A stretch of 46,950 bases of DNA from Acidovorax sp. CCYZU-2555 (GTDB lineage Bacteria > Pseudomonadota > Gammaproteobacteria > Burkholderiales > Burkholderiaceae_C), in assembly GCF_018413525.1 (NCBI RefSeq), contig NZ_JAHCDD010000045.1, forward strand, positions 1 to 46,950, in the 5' to 3' direction. The notes under the pieces were generated by a model that ran no database searches, was not told where the DNA came from, and saw nothing but the letters and a program-made list of their open reading frames with translations. Positions within the stretch are counted from its first letter, which is position 1, and each line of letters opens with the position of its first letter. This document shows, piece by piece, positions 18,101-26,808 of this stretch. The translations under genes were made by a program, and so were the position numbers.

Positions 18101-19192
18101 TCAAGCGCCGCTCTTGAGCGCGAACGACCAGGCCAGTTCGGCCATGGGCCGGGCGGTGTCGCCCGACGCCTTGGCCTGGGCGCTCGACGCCGTGCCGGCC
18201 TCGACGCGCTTGGCGATGCCTTGCAGGATGGCCGCGATGCGGAACATGTTGTAGGCCAGGTAGAAGTTCCAGTCGGCGCGCAGCGCCTCGGGCGTGGTGA
18301 TGCGCGTGCGCTCGCAGTAGCGGCGGATGTAGCTGTCTTCGTCGGGAATGCCCAGCGACGCGATGTCCATGCCGCCTATGCCGCGGCCCAGCGCGGCCGG
18401 AATATGCCAGCTCATGCAGTGGTAGCTGAAGTCGGCCAGCGGGTGGCCCAGGGTCGAAAGCTCCCAGTCGAGCACTGCGATCACGCGCGGCTCGGTGGGG
18501 TGGAACATCAGGTTGTCGAGGCGGAAATCGCCGTGCACGATGGACACATGGGCTTCGTCGCGCGCGCTCGCCGGCATGTGCGCGGGCAGCCAGGCCATCA
18601 GCTGGTCCATCTCGGGAATCGGCTGGGTCACCGACGCCAGGTATTGCTTGCTCCAGCGTCCGATCTGGCGATCGAAATAGTTGCCGGGCTTGCCGTAGGT
18701 GGCCAGGCCGCGTTCGGCGAACTTCACCGAGTGCAGCGCGGAAATCACGCGGTTCATCTCGTCGTAGATGGCGCCGCGTTCGGCCGGCGTCATGCCCGGC
18801 AGCGACTGGTCCCAGAGCACGCGGCCTTCCATGTACTCCATCACGTAGAACGCGCGGCCCATCACCGATTCGTCCTCGCACAGCGCGAACATGCGCGGCA
18901 CGGGAACGTCGGTGCCCTGCAGGCCCTTCATGACCGCGAACTCGCGCTCTATCGCATGCGCCGAAGGCAGCAGCTTGGCCACCGGGCCGGGCTTGGCGCG
19001 CAGCACATAGCTTCGCCCGGGCGTGATCAACTTATAGGTCGGGTTGGACTGGCCGCCCTTGAACATCTCGAGGCTCAGCGGGCCCGCAAAGCCCGTGAGG
19101 TTGCGTGAAAGCCATTCGGACAGCGCGGCGGTATCGAACGCGTGCTGCTCCGAAAGGGGGCGGGTGCCTACGAAATGGTCGAAAGTGCTCAT
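18101..19192 (-). CDS. Phosphotransferase family protein (APH fold, ACAD10/11 kinase-like)
   Basis: The 363-residue product has the aminoglycoside-phosphotransferase/choline-kinase fold. The nucleotide lysine region is YVLRAKPGP (about 62-70), the catalytic loop HGDFRLDN is at 220-227 and the metal-binding DWE at 242-244. It is not expected to be an antibiotic-resistance enzyme: the length and the pairing with the downstream dehydrogenase match the kinase half of ACAD10/11 and LvaA, which phosphorylates the 4-hydroxyl of hydroxyacyl-CoAs. It starts 20 nt after the Crp/Fnr gene and ends 30 nt before the dehydrogenase, so the three genes likely form one operon. Confidence 0.9.
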   Translation of the reverse strand: MSTFDHFVGTRPLSEQHAFDTAALSEWLSRNLTGFAGPLSLEMFKGGQSNPTYKLITPGRSYVLRAKPGPVAKLLPSAHAIEREFAVMKGLQGTDVPVPRMFALCEDESVMGRAFYVMEYMEGRVLWDQSLPGMTPAERGAIYDEMNRVISALHSVKFAERGLATYGKPGNYFDRQIGRWSKQYLASVTQPIPEMDQLMAWLPAHMPASARDEAHVSIVHGDFRLDNLMFHPTEPRVIAVLDWELSTLGHPLADFSYHCMSWHIPAALGRGIGGMDIASLGIPDEDSYIRRYCERTRITTPEALRADWNFYLAYNMFRIAAILQGIAKRVEAGTASSAQAKASGDTARPMAELAWSFALKSGA

Positions 19193-19212
19193 GGGTCAGC
19201 AAGTCCTTGTCG

Positions 19213-19932
19213 TCAGTGGTCGGATTCCGCGATGCGCAGCAGCGTGGGCCGGTCGCGCACCACCAGGCCGCCTGGCTCGATGCGGATGATTTCTTCGCGC
19301 TCCATGGCCTTGAGCTCCTGGTTCACGCGCTGGCGCGAGGCGCCCAGCAGCTGGGCCAGCTCTTCCTGCGCCAGTTGCAGGCCGATGCGGATTTCCTGCC
19401 CGTCGGAAAGGCTGGGCACGCCGTAGCTGCGCACCAGGTGCAGCAGCTGCTTGGCCAGGCGCGCGCGCAGCGGCAGGGTGTTGAGGTCTTCCACCAGGCC
19501 GTAAAGCTGGCGAATGCGCCGTGCATGCAGGCGCAGCATGGCTTCGGAGAATTCGGCGTGGGTGCCAAGAATCTTCTTGAAGTCGGCCTTGGAGACGCAC
19601 AGGATGGTGGTCTCGCCGTGCGCATACGCATCGTGCGTGCGCCGGTCGCCGTCGAAGATCGCCACATCGCCGAACCAGATGCCCGGCTCCACATAGGTCA
19701 ACGTGATGAGCTTGCCCGAGATCGAGGTGGAGCTGACGCGCACCGCGCCCTTGGCGCAGGCAATCCACTCTTCGGGGGGCTCGCCGCGTGCGCAGATCAG
19801 CGTGCCGTCCTTGTAACGTTTGACATATGCGCATCGAAGTATGTCGTGCCTGAGTGAAGGAGAAAGAGACGTAAACCAGCGACCGGAGTTGATCGCTTCA
19901 CGTTCTTCGATAGTAAGAATCGGGTCGTCCAT
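19213..19932 (-). CDS. Crp/Fnr-family transcriptional regulator
   Basis: The 239-residue product has an N-terminal cyclic-nucleotide-binding-like beta barrel (about 30-140) and a C-terminal HTH_Crp domain (LAQEELAQLLGASRQRVNQEL near 190-212). There is no N-terminal cysteine cluster, so it is not an oxygen-sensing Fnr with an iron-sulfur cluster. The effector is unknown. It is the first gene of the APH-ACAD operon and probably controls it. It is divergent from the fimV-like gene, and the 240-nt intergenic region could serve both. Confidence 0.92.
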   Translation of the reverse strand: MDDPILTIEEREAINSGRWFTSLSPSLRHDILRCAYVKRYKDGTLICARGEPPEEWIACAKGAVRVSSTSISGKLITLTYVEPGIWFGDVAIFDGDRRTHDAYAHGETTILCVSKADFKKILGTHAEFSEAMLRLHARRIRQLYGLVEDLNTLPLRARLAKQLLHLVRSYGVPSLSDGQEIRIGLQLAQEELAQLLGASRQRVNQELKAMEREEIIRIEPGGLVVRDRPTLLRIAESDH

Positions 19933-20052
19933 GGCCTGTCTTTTTCGTGACTGATGACAGACTCATTGTCGCGTGCGGGACCGGGCCCGCGGAGCGGGGA
20001 ATTCGACTGGTTGTCGCATGGGTGTCTGCTTTTTGGGCGCAGTTGGCGTATT

Positions 20053-20070
20053 CCAAGGGGAAACCCTTGG
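20053..20070. promoter_or_regulatory. Perfect inverted repeat in the Crp/Fnr-fimV intergenic region
   Basis: CCAAGGG and CCCTTGG arms (7 bp) flank a GAAA centre. It could be an operator or, in RNA read from the plus strand, a hairpin with a GNRA-type tetraloop. It lies 120 nt upstream of both the crp-like and the fimV-like start codons. Function is unknown. Confidence 0.35.
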
Positions 20071-20172
20071 GGCTGCGCGCACAGCACGGTGTCGTGGAAA
20101 AATGGCCCAAAACCGCCGCCCCGTGTGGCTTTCGAGCCTTGTATGCCAAAATTCACCCAGGGGGAGCTGCTT

Positions 20173-22482
20173 GTGAAAATTTGTTATACGTTCGGAGGGG
20201 TTGGGCTGTTTGCGTTGTCATTGACCGCGTCGGCACTATCTCTAGGACAAAGCCAGGGCCAGGTGGTGTTGGGTGCACCACTGGATCTGGTGTTCCAGTT
20301 GCAGCCGGACGCCGACATGGATGCCGCTTCTTCGTGTGTCACCGGCGAAGTACTGCTCGGCGAGCGGCGCCTCGACAGCAGCCGCGTGAACATCACGCCT
20401 TTGGCACGCCGCCCAGGCCTGCCGGCCTCGGTGCGCCTGCGCGCCTCCGTGGTGGTCGATGAGCCCGTGGTCGTGGTCAAGCTGACCGCAGGCTGCCAGG
20501 GCCTGACCTCGCGCAGCTATACGTTTTTTGCCGAACTTCCCGAAACAGTCGCTGCCAGCGGCGCGGCGCTCGACATCAGGCAACTGAGTGCGCTGCCCGC
20601 ACCGCCGCCTGTCGCTGCGCCCGCGCCGCGTGTGGCCCCGCCACCCGCGCCCCGGCGCGAGCCGCCGGTGCGCAGCGCCAATCCCGCCAATCCCGTCGCT
20701 GCCGCCGCCAAGCCGCCCCCCGCGCCCAAGCCGCGCCCGCCTGTGTCCAAGCCTGCAGCACCTGCCGCGCCCGCGGCTGTGCCGCCGGCGGGCGAATCCG
20801 GGCTGCGCCTGGAGCCGCGTCTGCGCATCGACTCGCGCCTGCGCATGGAGCCGCTCGATATCTGGACCGCGCCCGCAGCGGGCGCCGCGGCGCCTGGTGC
20901 CGATGGGGCCCTGCAAGCCGTTTCCAATGCCGAGGCCGATGAACGCGTGCTGGCGCTCGAAACCCAGATCCAGTCGATGAAGGCGCGCGAGACCAGCCAG
21001 AACGCGAACCTGGCGCGCATCAACAGCCAACTCGAAGCCCTGCAGGCCGCGAGCCAGGAAGGCAGCCCCTGGACCATGCCGCTGCTGGCGGCGCTGGCGA
21101 TCGCGCTGGCCTTGCTCGCCTGGCTGCTGCTGCGCCTGCGCAGCCTGTCGCAGACACCGCCCAGCGGCTGGATGCACTCCGCCGGCGATGGCAACAGCGC
21201 GCCCATGCACGGCGCAGGCGATGTCGACACGGTTTTCGGCAAGTCCACTGCCGTGCCCAACGCCGCCGCCGCATCTGTGGCGATGGGCGCTGCGCTGCGC
21301 GCGCGCCAGGACGACCCCGCCAGCGAGTTTGCGCCGTCCACCTTCCACACCGAGCCCAGCGCGTTTGCGTCGAGCCGCTCGCGCGATGTGGTCAAGCCCG
21401 AAGAACTGTTCGACGTGCGCCAGCAGGCCGAGTTCTTCACTTCGGTCGGCGAATATGAACAGGCGATATCCGTGATGCGCCAGCATATTGCCGAGCACGA
21501 AGACTCGTCACCGCTGGCCTATCTCGAATTGCTGGGGCTGTTCTATCAACTGAGCCGCAAGGCCGACTACGAGGCCTTGCGCCAGCAGTTCGAACAGTAC
21601 TTCTCGGCCAACGTGCCGGAAATGGCGCAGTTCGCGCAGCGCGGCCGCTCGCTGCTGCACTACCCGGAACTGCTTGCCAACATCGAGGCCATGTGGCCCA
21701 CCGAGGAAGTCGGCGAGCTGCTTGAAAGCTATCTGTTCCGGCACCAGGGCAACAGCGGCGTGGTGTTCGATCTTGAAGCCTTCGACGACCTGCTGCTGCT
21801 GCAGGCCGTGGCGCGCACCACGCCCGCGGGCGCACGCGGCCAGGCCAGCGGACGCCGGCGCACCACGCCGGCCGTGGCGCCGGTCGAAACGCCGCCAGCA
21901 GCGACGCCTGCGGTCGTGGCCGCGACTGCGGCTGCCGCGGCCAGCGTGCCTGCCCTTCCTACGCTCGGTGAGGTGCCCTGGGCCACGCTGGACCGTGCCA
22001 GCCCCACCGCGCCCCCGCTGGTGCCGCTGCCGCCAGCGCTCGACACGCAGCCGCTGTCGCTCGAGATTCCTTCGCGTTTCGATGTGCCCGAGGGCCCGTT
22101 TGCGCGTGCCGAGCCCCTGAGCCCGGACACCGAAGCCGGCGATGTTCCCGCGGCATCATCGCTGCTGGACATTGACCTGAGCGATGTCGGCCGCTGGCAG
22201 CCGCTCGACCTGCCGGAAGTCGAGCCTTTGCCTTTCGACCTGGAGGAGTTCCCGAAGCGGCCCATCGTCGGCTCGCTCGCGGAACCGAACGTGGGCTTCA
22301 ATGCCATAGATCCCAAGCAGTCGCTGCCCGAAGACCTCGAACTCACGCCCTGGGAAGATGAGTCGTCACCCGACAGCATCTTCTCGGCCTGGAACGCGGC
22401 GCGCACCGATCGGGTGATCGGCAAGCCCGTGACGGAAGACGATAAAAAAGACAAGCCCGAGCCCGGCAGTGGACCCGGCTGA
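20173..22482 (+). CDS. FimV-like pilus/polarity protein
   Basis: The 769-residue product resembles FimV, the inner-membrane, peptidoglycan-associated scaffold needed for type IV pili and polar organisation. A signal peptide (about 1-25) is followed by the FimV N-terminal domain (LGAPLDLVFQLQPDAD). Then come a Pro/Ala-rich linker (about 140-205), a triple repeat LRLEPR-LRIDSR-LRMEPL (211-228), a coiled coil (252-294), a single TM (about 299-320) and a cytoplasmic acidic region. That region includes a TPR-like segment (DVRQQAEFFTSVGEYEQAISVMRQHI). The GTG at 20173 is preferred because GGGGGAG lies 6 nt upstream and a signal peptide follows. A LysM domain is not evident. Confidence 0.85.
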   Translation: MKICYTFGGVGLFALSLTASALSLGQSQGQVVLGAPLDLVFQLQPDADMDAASSCVTGEVLLGERRLDSSRVNITPLARRPGLPASVRLRASVVVDEPVVVVKLTAGCQGLTSRSYTFFAELPETVAASGAALDIRQLSALPAPPPVAAPAPRVAPPPAPRREPPVRSANPANPVAAAAKPPPAPKPRPPVSKPAAPAAPAAVPPAGESGLRLEPRLRIDSRLRMEPLDIWTAPAAGAAAPGADGALQAVSNAEADERVLALETQIQSMKARETSQNANLARINSQLEALQAASQEGSPWTMPLLAALAIALALLAWLLLRLRSLSQTPPSGWMHSAGDGNSAPMHGAGDVDTVFGKSTAVPNAAAASVAMGAALRARQDDPASEFAPSTFHTEPSAFASSRSRDVVKPEELFDVRQQAEFFTSVGEYEQAISVMRQHIAEHEDSSPLAYLELLGLFYQLSRKADYEALRQQFEQYFSANVPEMAQFAQRGRSLLHYPELLANIEAMWPTEEVGELLESYLFRHQGNSGVVFDLEAFDDLLLLQAVARTTPAGARGQASGRRRTTPAVAPVETPPAATPAVVAATAAAAASVPALPTLGEVPWATLDRASPTAPPLVPLPPALDTQPLSLEIPSRFDVPEGPFARAEPLSPDTEAGDVPAASSLLDIDLSDVGRWQPLDLPEVEPLPFDLEEFPKRPIVGSLAEPNVGFNAIDPKQSLPEDLELTPWEDESSPDSIFSAWNAARTDRVIGKPVTEDDKKDKPEPGSGPG

Positions 22483-22499
22483 AGTGACTGCTGCGTTGC

Positions 22500-23429
22500 T
22501 CAGCCCCAGGCGGCCTGCAGCGCCTGCGCTGCGGCTTCGGGGTCGGGCGCGTTGATCAGTGCGCGCACCACGGCGATCGAGCCCGCGCCCGTGGCCAGCA
22601 CCTCGGGAAACTGCTCGGCGCCTATGCCGCCTATCGCCACCAGCGGGTACCGGCCCATCAATCGCACATAGGCCGCGAGCCGTGCCACGCCTTGCGGCGC
22701 CGTGGCCATGCGCTTGAGCGTGGTCGGGAACACCGCGCCCAGCGCGATATAGCTGGGCCGCACGGCCTGGGCGCGCACCATCTCGGCATAGCCATGGGTG
22801 CTCACACCCAGGCGCATACCTGCGGCGCGCATCGCATCGAGCGCGGTCTGCGCCAGCGCGTCGAGATCTTCCTGGCCCACATGCACGCCATAGGCTCCCG
22901 CATCGAGCGCGGCCTGCCAGTGGTCGTTGATGAACAGCAGCGCGGATGTACCTTGCACCGCGGCCACGGCGGCGCGCACTTCGCGCGTGATCGCGTCGGC
23001 GTCTTCGGATTTGAAGCGCAGCTGCACCGTGGGCACGCCGGCGCGCGCCATGCGGCCCACCCATTGCGCGTCGGGCAGCACGGCGTACAGGCCCAGCGAT
23101 CGCGGGCAGGCCGCGAATGCCGGGGGCAGGGCGGCGTCGGCTGCAATCAAGCCGAAGTCACGGCCGTCGTCGGGCCAGTGCGCGGCGTCGAAGCGGCCCG
23201 TGCGCTCGGTCTGCGCCTGCCAGGCAAGCGCCAGGCATTCGGCGTCGACCGCGATGAAACCCAGTTGCGCGCAGGCCTGCAGCGCGGCCAGATACGCGGG
23301 CTCGCTGCTTGTTGCCGGCGGCACGGGCTGGGGCGGCAGCGCGCTGCGGTCGCTGCCTTCGGGCGCGAAGGCAGCGGCGTGGTGGTCCAGAATGGATTGG
23401 GCCAGGGCGGCGATGTCGGTGGTGGTCAT
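22500..23429 (-). CDS. thiE: Thiamine-phosphate synthase with N-terminal extension
   Basis: The 309-residue product couples HMP-PP and thiazole phosphate to thiamine phosphate. The ThiE TIM barrel occupies roughly residues 110-309, with QLRFKSEDAD (the usual QLR-K start), FINDHWQAALDAGAYGVHVGQEDL and the GGIGAE phosphate-binding loop. The first ~110 residues are an additional domain not found in E. coli or Bacillus ThiE (about 210 residues) and are not recognised. The ATG at 23429 was chosen because the upstream continuation reads through thiG. It is the last gene of thiO-thiS-thiG-thiE and follows thiG by 13 nt. Confidence 0.93.
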   Translation of the reverse strand: MTTTDIAALAQSILDHHAAAFAPEGSDRSALPPQPVPPATSSEPAYLAALQACAQLGFIAVDAECLALAWQAQTERTGRFDAAHWPDDGRDFGLIAADAALPPAFAACPRSLGLYAVLPDAQWVGRMARAGVPTVQLRFKSEDADAITREVRAAVAAVQGTSALLFINDHWQAALDAGAYGVHVGQEDLDALAQTALDAMRAAGMRLGVSTHGYAEMVRAQAVRPSYIALGAVFPTTLKRMATAPQGVARLAAYVRLMGRYPLVAIGGIGAEQFPEVLATGAGSIAVVRALINAPDPEAAAQALQAAWG

Positions 23430-23442
23430 TGCGTCTCCCGCT

Positions 23443-24270
23443 TCAGGGGCCGTCGTGGTGCCAGAACGGCGTGCCCAGCACGGGCGTGCTGGGCTGGGCC
23501 GATTGCTGCTCGGCCATCGCGCCCGCATGCCAGGCCGCGCGGCCCGCATGCGTGGCGTCGGCGAAGGCGCCGGCCATGGCGACCGGGTCCTGCGACAGCG
23601 CGACCGCGGTGTTGAGCAGCACGCCGTCGAAGCCCCATTCCATCACCTGGCAGGCGTGCGACGGCCGGCCCAGGCCGGCGTCGACGATCATCGGCACCGT
23701 GAGGCGCTCGCGCAGCGTCTGCAGCGCGTAGGGGTTGACCGGGCCGCGGCCCGTGCCTATGGGCGCGGCCCAGGGCATCACGGCCTGGCAGCCGACATCG
23801 ACCAGGCGCTGGCACAGCACCAGATCTTCGGTGCAGTAAGGCAGCACCTGGAAGCCGTCCTTGATCAGGATGGATGCAGCCTCGACGAGGTTGAGCGTGT
23901 CGGGCTGCAGCGTGTAGTCGTCGCCTATCAGTTCAAGCTTGATCCAGGGCGTGTCGAACACTTCGCGCGCCATCTGCGCCGTGGTCACGGCTTCCTGGAT
24001 GCTGAGGCAGCCCGCGGTGTTGGGCAGCACGGGCACGTCGAGGCGGCGCAGCATGTCCCAGAAGCCCGCGCCGGTTTCGGCGGCCTGGCTGCCCTGGCGG
24101 CGCAGCGAGGCCGTGAGCATCGCGGGGCGCGAGCGCTTCACGGCGGCTTCGAGCACGGCCGGCGAAGGGTAGCGCGAGGTGCCCAGCAGCAGGCGGCTGT
24201 GGAAAGTCTGGCCGTAAAGGACCAGCGGATCGGCGCTGACCGCGGTATCGGAGGTGGTGGTGGTGTTCAT
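23443..24270 (-). CDS. thiG: Thiazole synthase
   Basis: The 275-residue product is ThiG, which builds the thiazole phosphate ring from DXP, dehydroglycine and ThiS-thiocarboxylate. The Schiff-base lysine lies in [10 protein letters not shown], and the phosphate-binding region [24 protein letters not shown] is present. The length is slightly above the usual 255 because of an N-terminal Thr/Ser-rich stretch and a short tail. It sits 29 nt after thiS and 13 nt before thiE. Confidence 0.97.
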   Translation of the reverse strand: MNTTTTSDTAVSADPLVLYGQTFHSRLLLGTSRYPSPAVLEAAVKRSRPAMLTASLRRQGSQAAETGAGFWDMLRRLDVPVLPNTAGCLSIQEAVTTAQMAREVFDTPWIKLELIGDDYTLQPDTLNLVEAASILIKDGFQVLPYCTEDLVLCQRLVDVGCQAVMPWAAPIGTGRGPVNPYALQTLRERLTVPMIVDAGLGRPSHACQVMEWGFDGVLLNTAVALSQDPVAMAGAFADATHAGRAAWHAGAMAEQQSAQPSTPVLGTPFWHHDGP

Positions 24271-24299
24271 CTTGGCAAACTCGGTAAATGTGGAGCGGC

Positions 24300-24497
24300 T
24301 CAGCCGCCGGTCACGGGCGACACGACTTCAACGCGGTCACCTTCTTGCAGCGGCCGGGTGGCGTACTGCGCGCGCGGCACGAACTGGGTGTTGACTGCCA
24401 CGGCGTAGGGCGGGCGCAGCGACTGCAGCGCCAGTGCGTCGGCCAGGCTTGCGCCTTCGGCCAGGGCCAGCGGCTGTTGGTTCAGAAGAATGTTCAT
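24300..24497 (-). CDS. thiS: Sulfur carrier protein ThiS
   Basis: The 65-residue product has the ubiquitin-like ThiS pattern and ends in the obligatory GG (VSPVTGG). The terminal Gly is adenylated and converted to a thiocarboxylate as sulfur donor for ThiG. It lies between thiO (25 nt upstream) and thiG (29 nt downstream) in the riboswitch-controlled operon. Confidence 0.97.
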   Translation of the reverse strand: MNILLNQQPLALAEGASLADALALQSLRPPYAVAVNTQFVPRAQYATRPLQEGDRVEVVSPVTGG

Positions 24498-24522
24498 GGG
24501 GCAAATTTCGGCAAGAGAGGAC

Positions 24523-25614
24523 TCACTGGTGCACGGGCACGTCGAAGCGGCGCGCCAATGCGGAGTCGCCCGTGGTCAGCAGTTCCAGCACCACGTCGAG
24601 CAGGGCGGGAGAAATCATGAAGCCATGGCGGTACAGGCCGTTGACTTCGAGCACGCGTTCGGCGAGACGGCGTACCGCGGGCAGGTTGTCGGGCAGCGTG
24701 GGGCGGCACTGGCTTGCGATCTCGACGATGCGCGCTTCGGCGAAACCCGAGTGCACGGTATAGGCCGCGCTCAGCAACTCCAGCGTGGAGCGCACGCTCG
24801 CGGGCGACATGTCGTCGGACTCGATTTCGGTCGCGCCGATCACGAACAGGTGGTCTTCCTTGGGCGCGATATACAGCGGGTAGCGCGGGTGCACCAGGCG
24901 CGTGGGCCGCTGCAGCGTGACTTCGGGCGCATGCACGCGCACCACTTCGCCGCGCACGCCGCGCAGCTGCGGCCAGGCCGTGCGCGCGCCCAGGCCGCGG
25001 CAGTCGAGCACCCAGTCGGGCTCGCCCGGGGTGCCGGGCGCGAAGTCGCTCAGTTCCTTGGGCGTTTCCCAATGCATTTGCACGCCCAGGCGCTCCAGCG
25101 TGGCGAGCAGCGCGGCCAGCAACTGGCGGTTGTCGAGCTGGCCTTCGTCGGGCAGATAGACGCCTTGCGTGAAGCGATGGGTGGTTGCCGGCTCGATCGC
25201 GTGCAGGTCCTGGCCCGACAGCGTCTGCAGCGCGGGCAGCGTGGCGTTGATGCGGCGGTTCTTCTCGAACAGCGCGCACAGGCGCTGGGCGTCGCCCGCG
25301 TCCTGGCGGTGCCACAGCACCAGCGTGCCGTTCTGCTGGAAGTAAACGTGGCCGTCGAGTTCGGCAATGATCTGCGGCCAGCGGCCCAGCGCGTGCTGGC
25401 CCATGCGCACCACGCCGGGCTCGGTCACGGCCGACTCGGCCAACGGCGCGAGCATAGCCGCGGCGACGCGCGCGGCCGCGCCATCGGCCTGCGGGCCATG
25501 GGCGTCGTAGAGCGCAATCCGGTGGCCCTGGCGCGCGAGCGAGCAGGCCAGCAGTCGGCCCATGAGACCCGCGCCCAGAATGGCGATGCGCGAGGAAGGT
25601 TGAAGGCAAGGCAT
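24523..25614 (-). CDS. thiO: Glycine oxidase ThiO (FAD-dependent)
   Basis: The 363-residue product is a DadA/ThiO-type flavoprotein with an N-terminal Rossmann motif (IAILGAGLMGRLLACSLARQG, near 10-30) and the C-terminal FAD region (LYRHGFMISPALLDVV). It oxidises glycine to the imine used by ThiG. As first gene of the operon it starts 66 nt downstream of the TPP aptamer. Position in a thiO-thiS-thiG-thiE operon supports ThiO over a general amino-acid oxidase. Confidence 0.93.
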   Translation of the reverse strand: MPCLQPSSRIAILGAGLMGRLLACSLARQGHRIALYDAHGPQADGAAARVAAAMLAPLAESAVTEPGVVRMGQHALGRWPQIIAELDGHVYFQQNGTLVLWHRQDAGDAQRLCALFEKNRRINATLPALQTLSGQDLHAIEPATTHRFTQGVYLPDEGQLDNRQLLAALLATLERLGVQMHWETPKELSDFAPGTPGEPDWVLDCRGLGARTAWPQLRGVRGEVVRVHAPEVTLQRPTRLVHPRYPLYIAPKEDHLFVIGATEIESDDMSPASVRSTLELLSAAYTVHSGFAEARIVEIASQCRPTLPDNLPAVRRLAERVLEVNGLYRHGFMISPALLDVVLELLTTGDSALARRFDVPVHQ

Positions 25615-25651
25615 GGGAAATCCCGTCGATAAGTCCCGTCAATACGGCAGG

Positions 25652-25678
25652 GACAAAAAAGGCGTGACCACGCTTTGC
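25652..25678 (-). terminator. Candidate expression-platform terminator of the thi riboswitch
   Basis: Between the TPP aptamer and the thiO ATG, the minus strand folds AAAGCGT with ACGCCTTT (4-nt loop GGTC, one bulged C), followed by T6. This fits a riboswitch terminator acting before thiO. The alternative antiterminator pairing was not resolved by eye. Confidence 0.6.
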
Positions 25679-25680
25679 AG

Positions 25681-25826
25681 GAAACTCCCCACGCCAGTAT
25701 GACCTGGATCGGGTAGCGGGGCGGCAGCACAGGCTGCGGTTGGGTGCCCCAGGGTGTTTCTCAGTCGCGCATCGCGGCTTGCGGTTGCGCTGGGCAACCG
25801 GGCCGGTAATGGGACACCCCTGTTTC
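25681..25826 (-). ncRNA. TPP riboswitch (thi box) upstream of thiOSGE
   Basis: The minus strand contains the thi-box signatures: GACTGAGA followed by ACACCCT, then CCCGATCCAGGTCATACTGG and GCGTGGGGAG. These correspond to the CTGAGA, ACCTGAT and TAATGCCGGCGTAGGGA regions of known TPP aptamers. Outer GAAAC (5') and GTTTC (3') can close helix P1. It lies 66 nt before thiO and would repress the thiamine operon when thiamine pyrophosphate is abundant. Confidence 0.92.
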
Positions 25827-26119
25827 GTCCGTTGAAGTCGAATTACAGCACAAGCGGCGCGACCCCGGCGGCCGCGCATCTTTGCCGCGGCTGGCGGCAG
25901 CCCTTGAATTGGTCAGGCACGCCCGATTTGAATGCATGGTCTGCCCGCAGGCGGTGCACGCCTTGCCGCTTCGGTGCGCATCGGCTGCAAAAAGCACGCC
26001 ATTTCACCGCAACAAACCTGGCACGCAATGTGCTGAGTTGCCTGCATGAATACTTGGATGCAAAGTTACAAATTGACGCAGGTTCTGGCAATGGGCGCCG
26101 GCACCACGGGGGCTGCCTG
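25827..26119. other. Intergenic region between the thi riboswitch and the GntR gene
   Basis: About 290 nt without a credible ORF separate the divergent thi operon and the GntR-led operon. It must hold both promoters. A frame open toward the GntR gene exists but its codons look unlike protein. The only marked signal is the dyad at 26052-26066. Confidence 0.5.
26052..26066. promoter_or_regulatory. Imperfect dyad upstream of the GntR gene
   Basis: ACTTGGATGCAAAGT is a 15-base imperfect palindrome (ACTT...AAGT arms plus inner matches) 53 nt upstream of the GntR start. Many GntR/FCD regulators bind such sites in their own promoter. Candidate only. Confidence 0.3.
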
Positions 26120-26773
26120 ATGGACACCGCCTTCACCAGCGCCGAGCAGGAGGCCTATGACTACGTGCTGCAGCGCATTCGCAGCGGAGCCTATCCATCG
26201 GGCGAACGCCTGATCGCCGAAGACATCGCCAATGCGATCGCCGTGAGTCGCATGCCGGTGCGCGTCGCATTCCGGCGCCTGGCGACCGAAGGCCTGCTGG
26301 TGCTGCGGCAAAACCGCGGCGCCGTGGTGCGCGGCATCAATGTCGCGGAAATGCGCGAAGTGTTCGAGATGCGCGCCGTGCTCGAAGGCCATGCCGCGCA
26401 GGTCGCGATGGCGCATGTGGGCGAGCAGGAAGTGTGGGAGCTGTCCAAGCTGCTCGAACGCATGGACGCGAGCGCCGACGCGCAGCAATGGGTCACGCAC
26501 CACCGCCATTTCCACGAATACATCAGCAATCTCAGCGGCCGGTCCCGGCTGATCGCCCAGATCTCCGCGCTGCACTCGTTTGTCGAGCCGCACATGCGGC
26601 TATGGATGGAGCACTCCGACAAACCGCGCGACGAGCCGCCCGACCACGACGCGCTGCTCGACGCGTTCCGCCGCCGCGATGCCGAAGGCATTGCCCGCAT
26701 GGTGCACGACCACATCGTCGCCACCATCGCGCCGCTGGAACGGCTGATGACCCGCGACAAGCCGATTTCCTGA
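26120..26773 (+). CDS. GntR-family (FCD domain) transcriptional regulator
   Basis: The 217-residue product has an N-terminal winged HTH (YVLQRIRSGAYPSGERLIAEDIANAIAVSRMPVRVAFRRL, about 15-55) and a C-terminal all-helical FCD ligand-binding domain (about 75-205) with the metal/ligand histidines in HHRHFHEYI. The ATG at 26120 gives the canonical start. The gene is 35 nt upstream of the GGT-like gene and likely represses the GGT-ABC-EutBC cluster in response to its substrate or product. Confidence 0.92.
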   Translation: MDTAFTSAEQEAYDYVLQRIRSGAYPSGERLIAEDIANAIAVSRMPVRVAFRRLATEGLLVLRQNRGAVVRGINVAEMREVFEMRAVLEGHAAQVAMAHVGEQEVWELSKLLERMDASADAQQWVTHHRHFHEYISNLSGRSRLIAQISALHSFVEPHMRLWMEHSDKPRDEPPDHDALLDAFRRRDAEGIARMVHDHIVATIAPLERLMTRDKPIS

Positions 26774-26808
26774 CGCGATTCCTTTCGATCCACCAACGAC
26801 TCTGAACC

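Noticed and set aside
16544..19108. 854-codon open frame on the plus strand
   Set aside because: It runs antisense to the ACAD and phosphotransferase genes and has shadow composition; no motifs are visible.
18101..19192. Aminoglycoside-resistance gene
   Set aside because: The APH fold is present, but pairing with an ACAD10/11-type dehydrogenase and lack of mobile context argue for an acyl-CoA kinase role.
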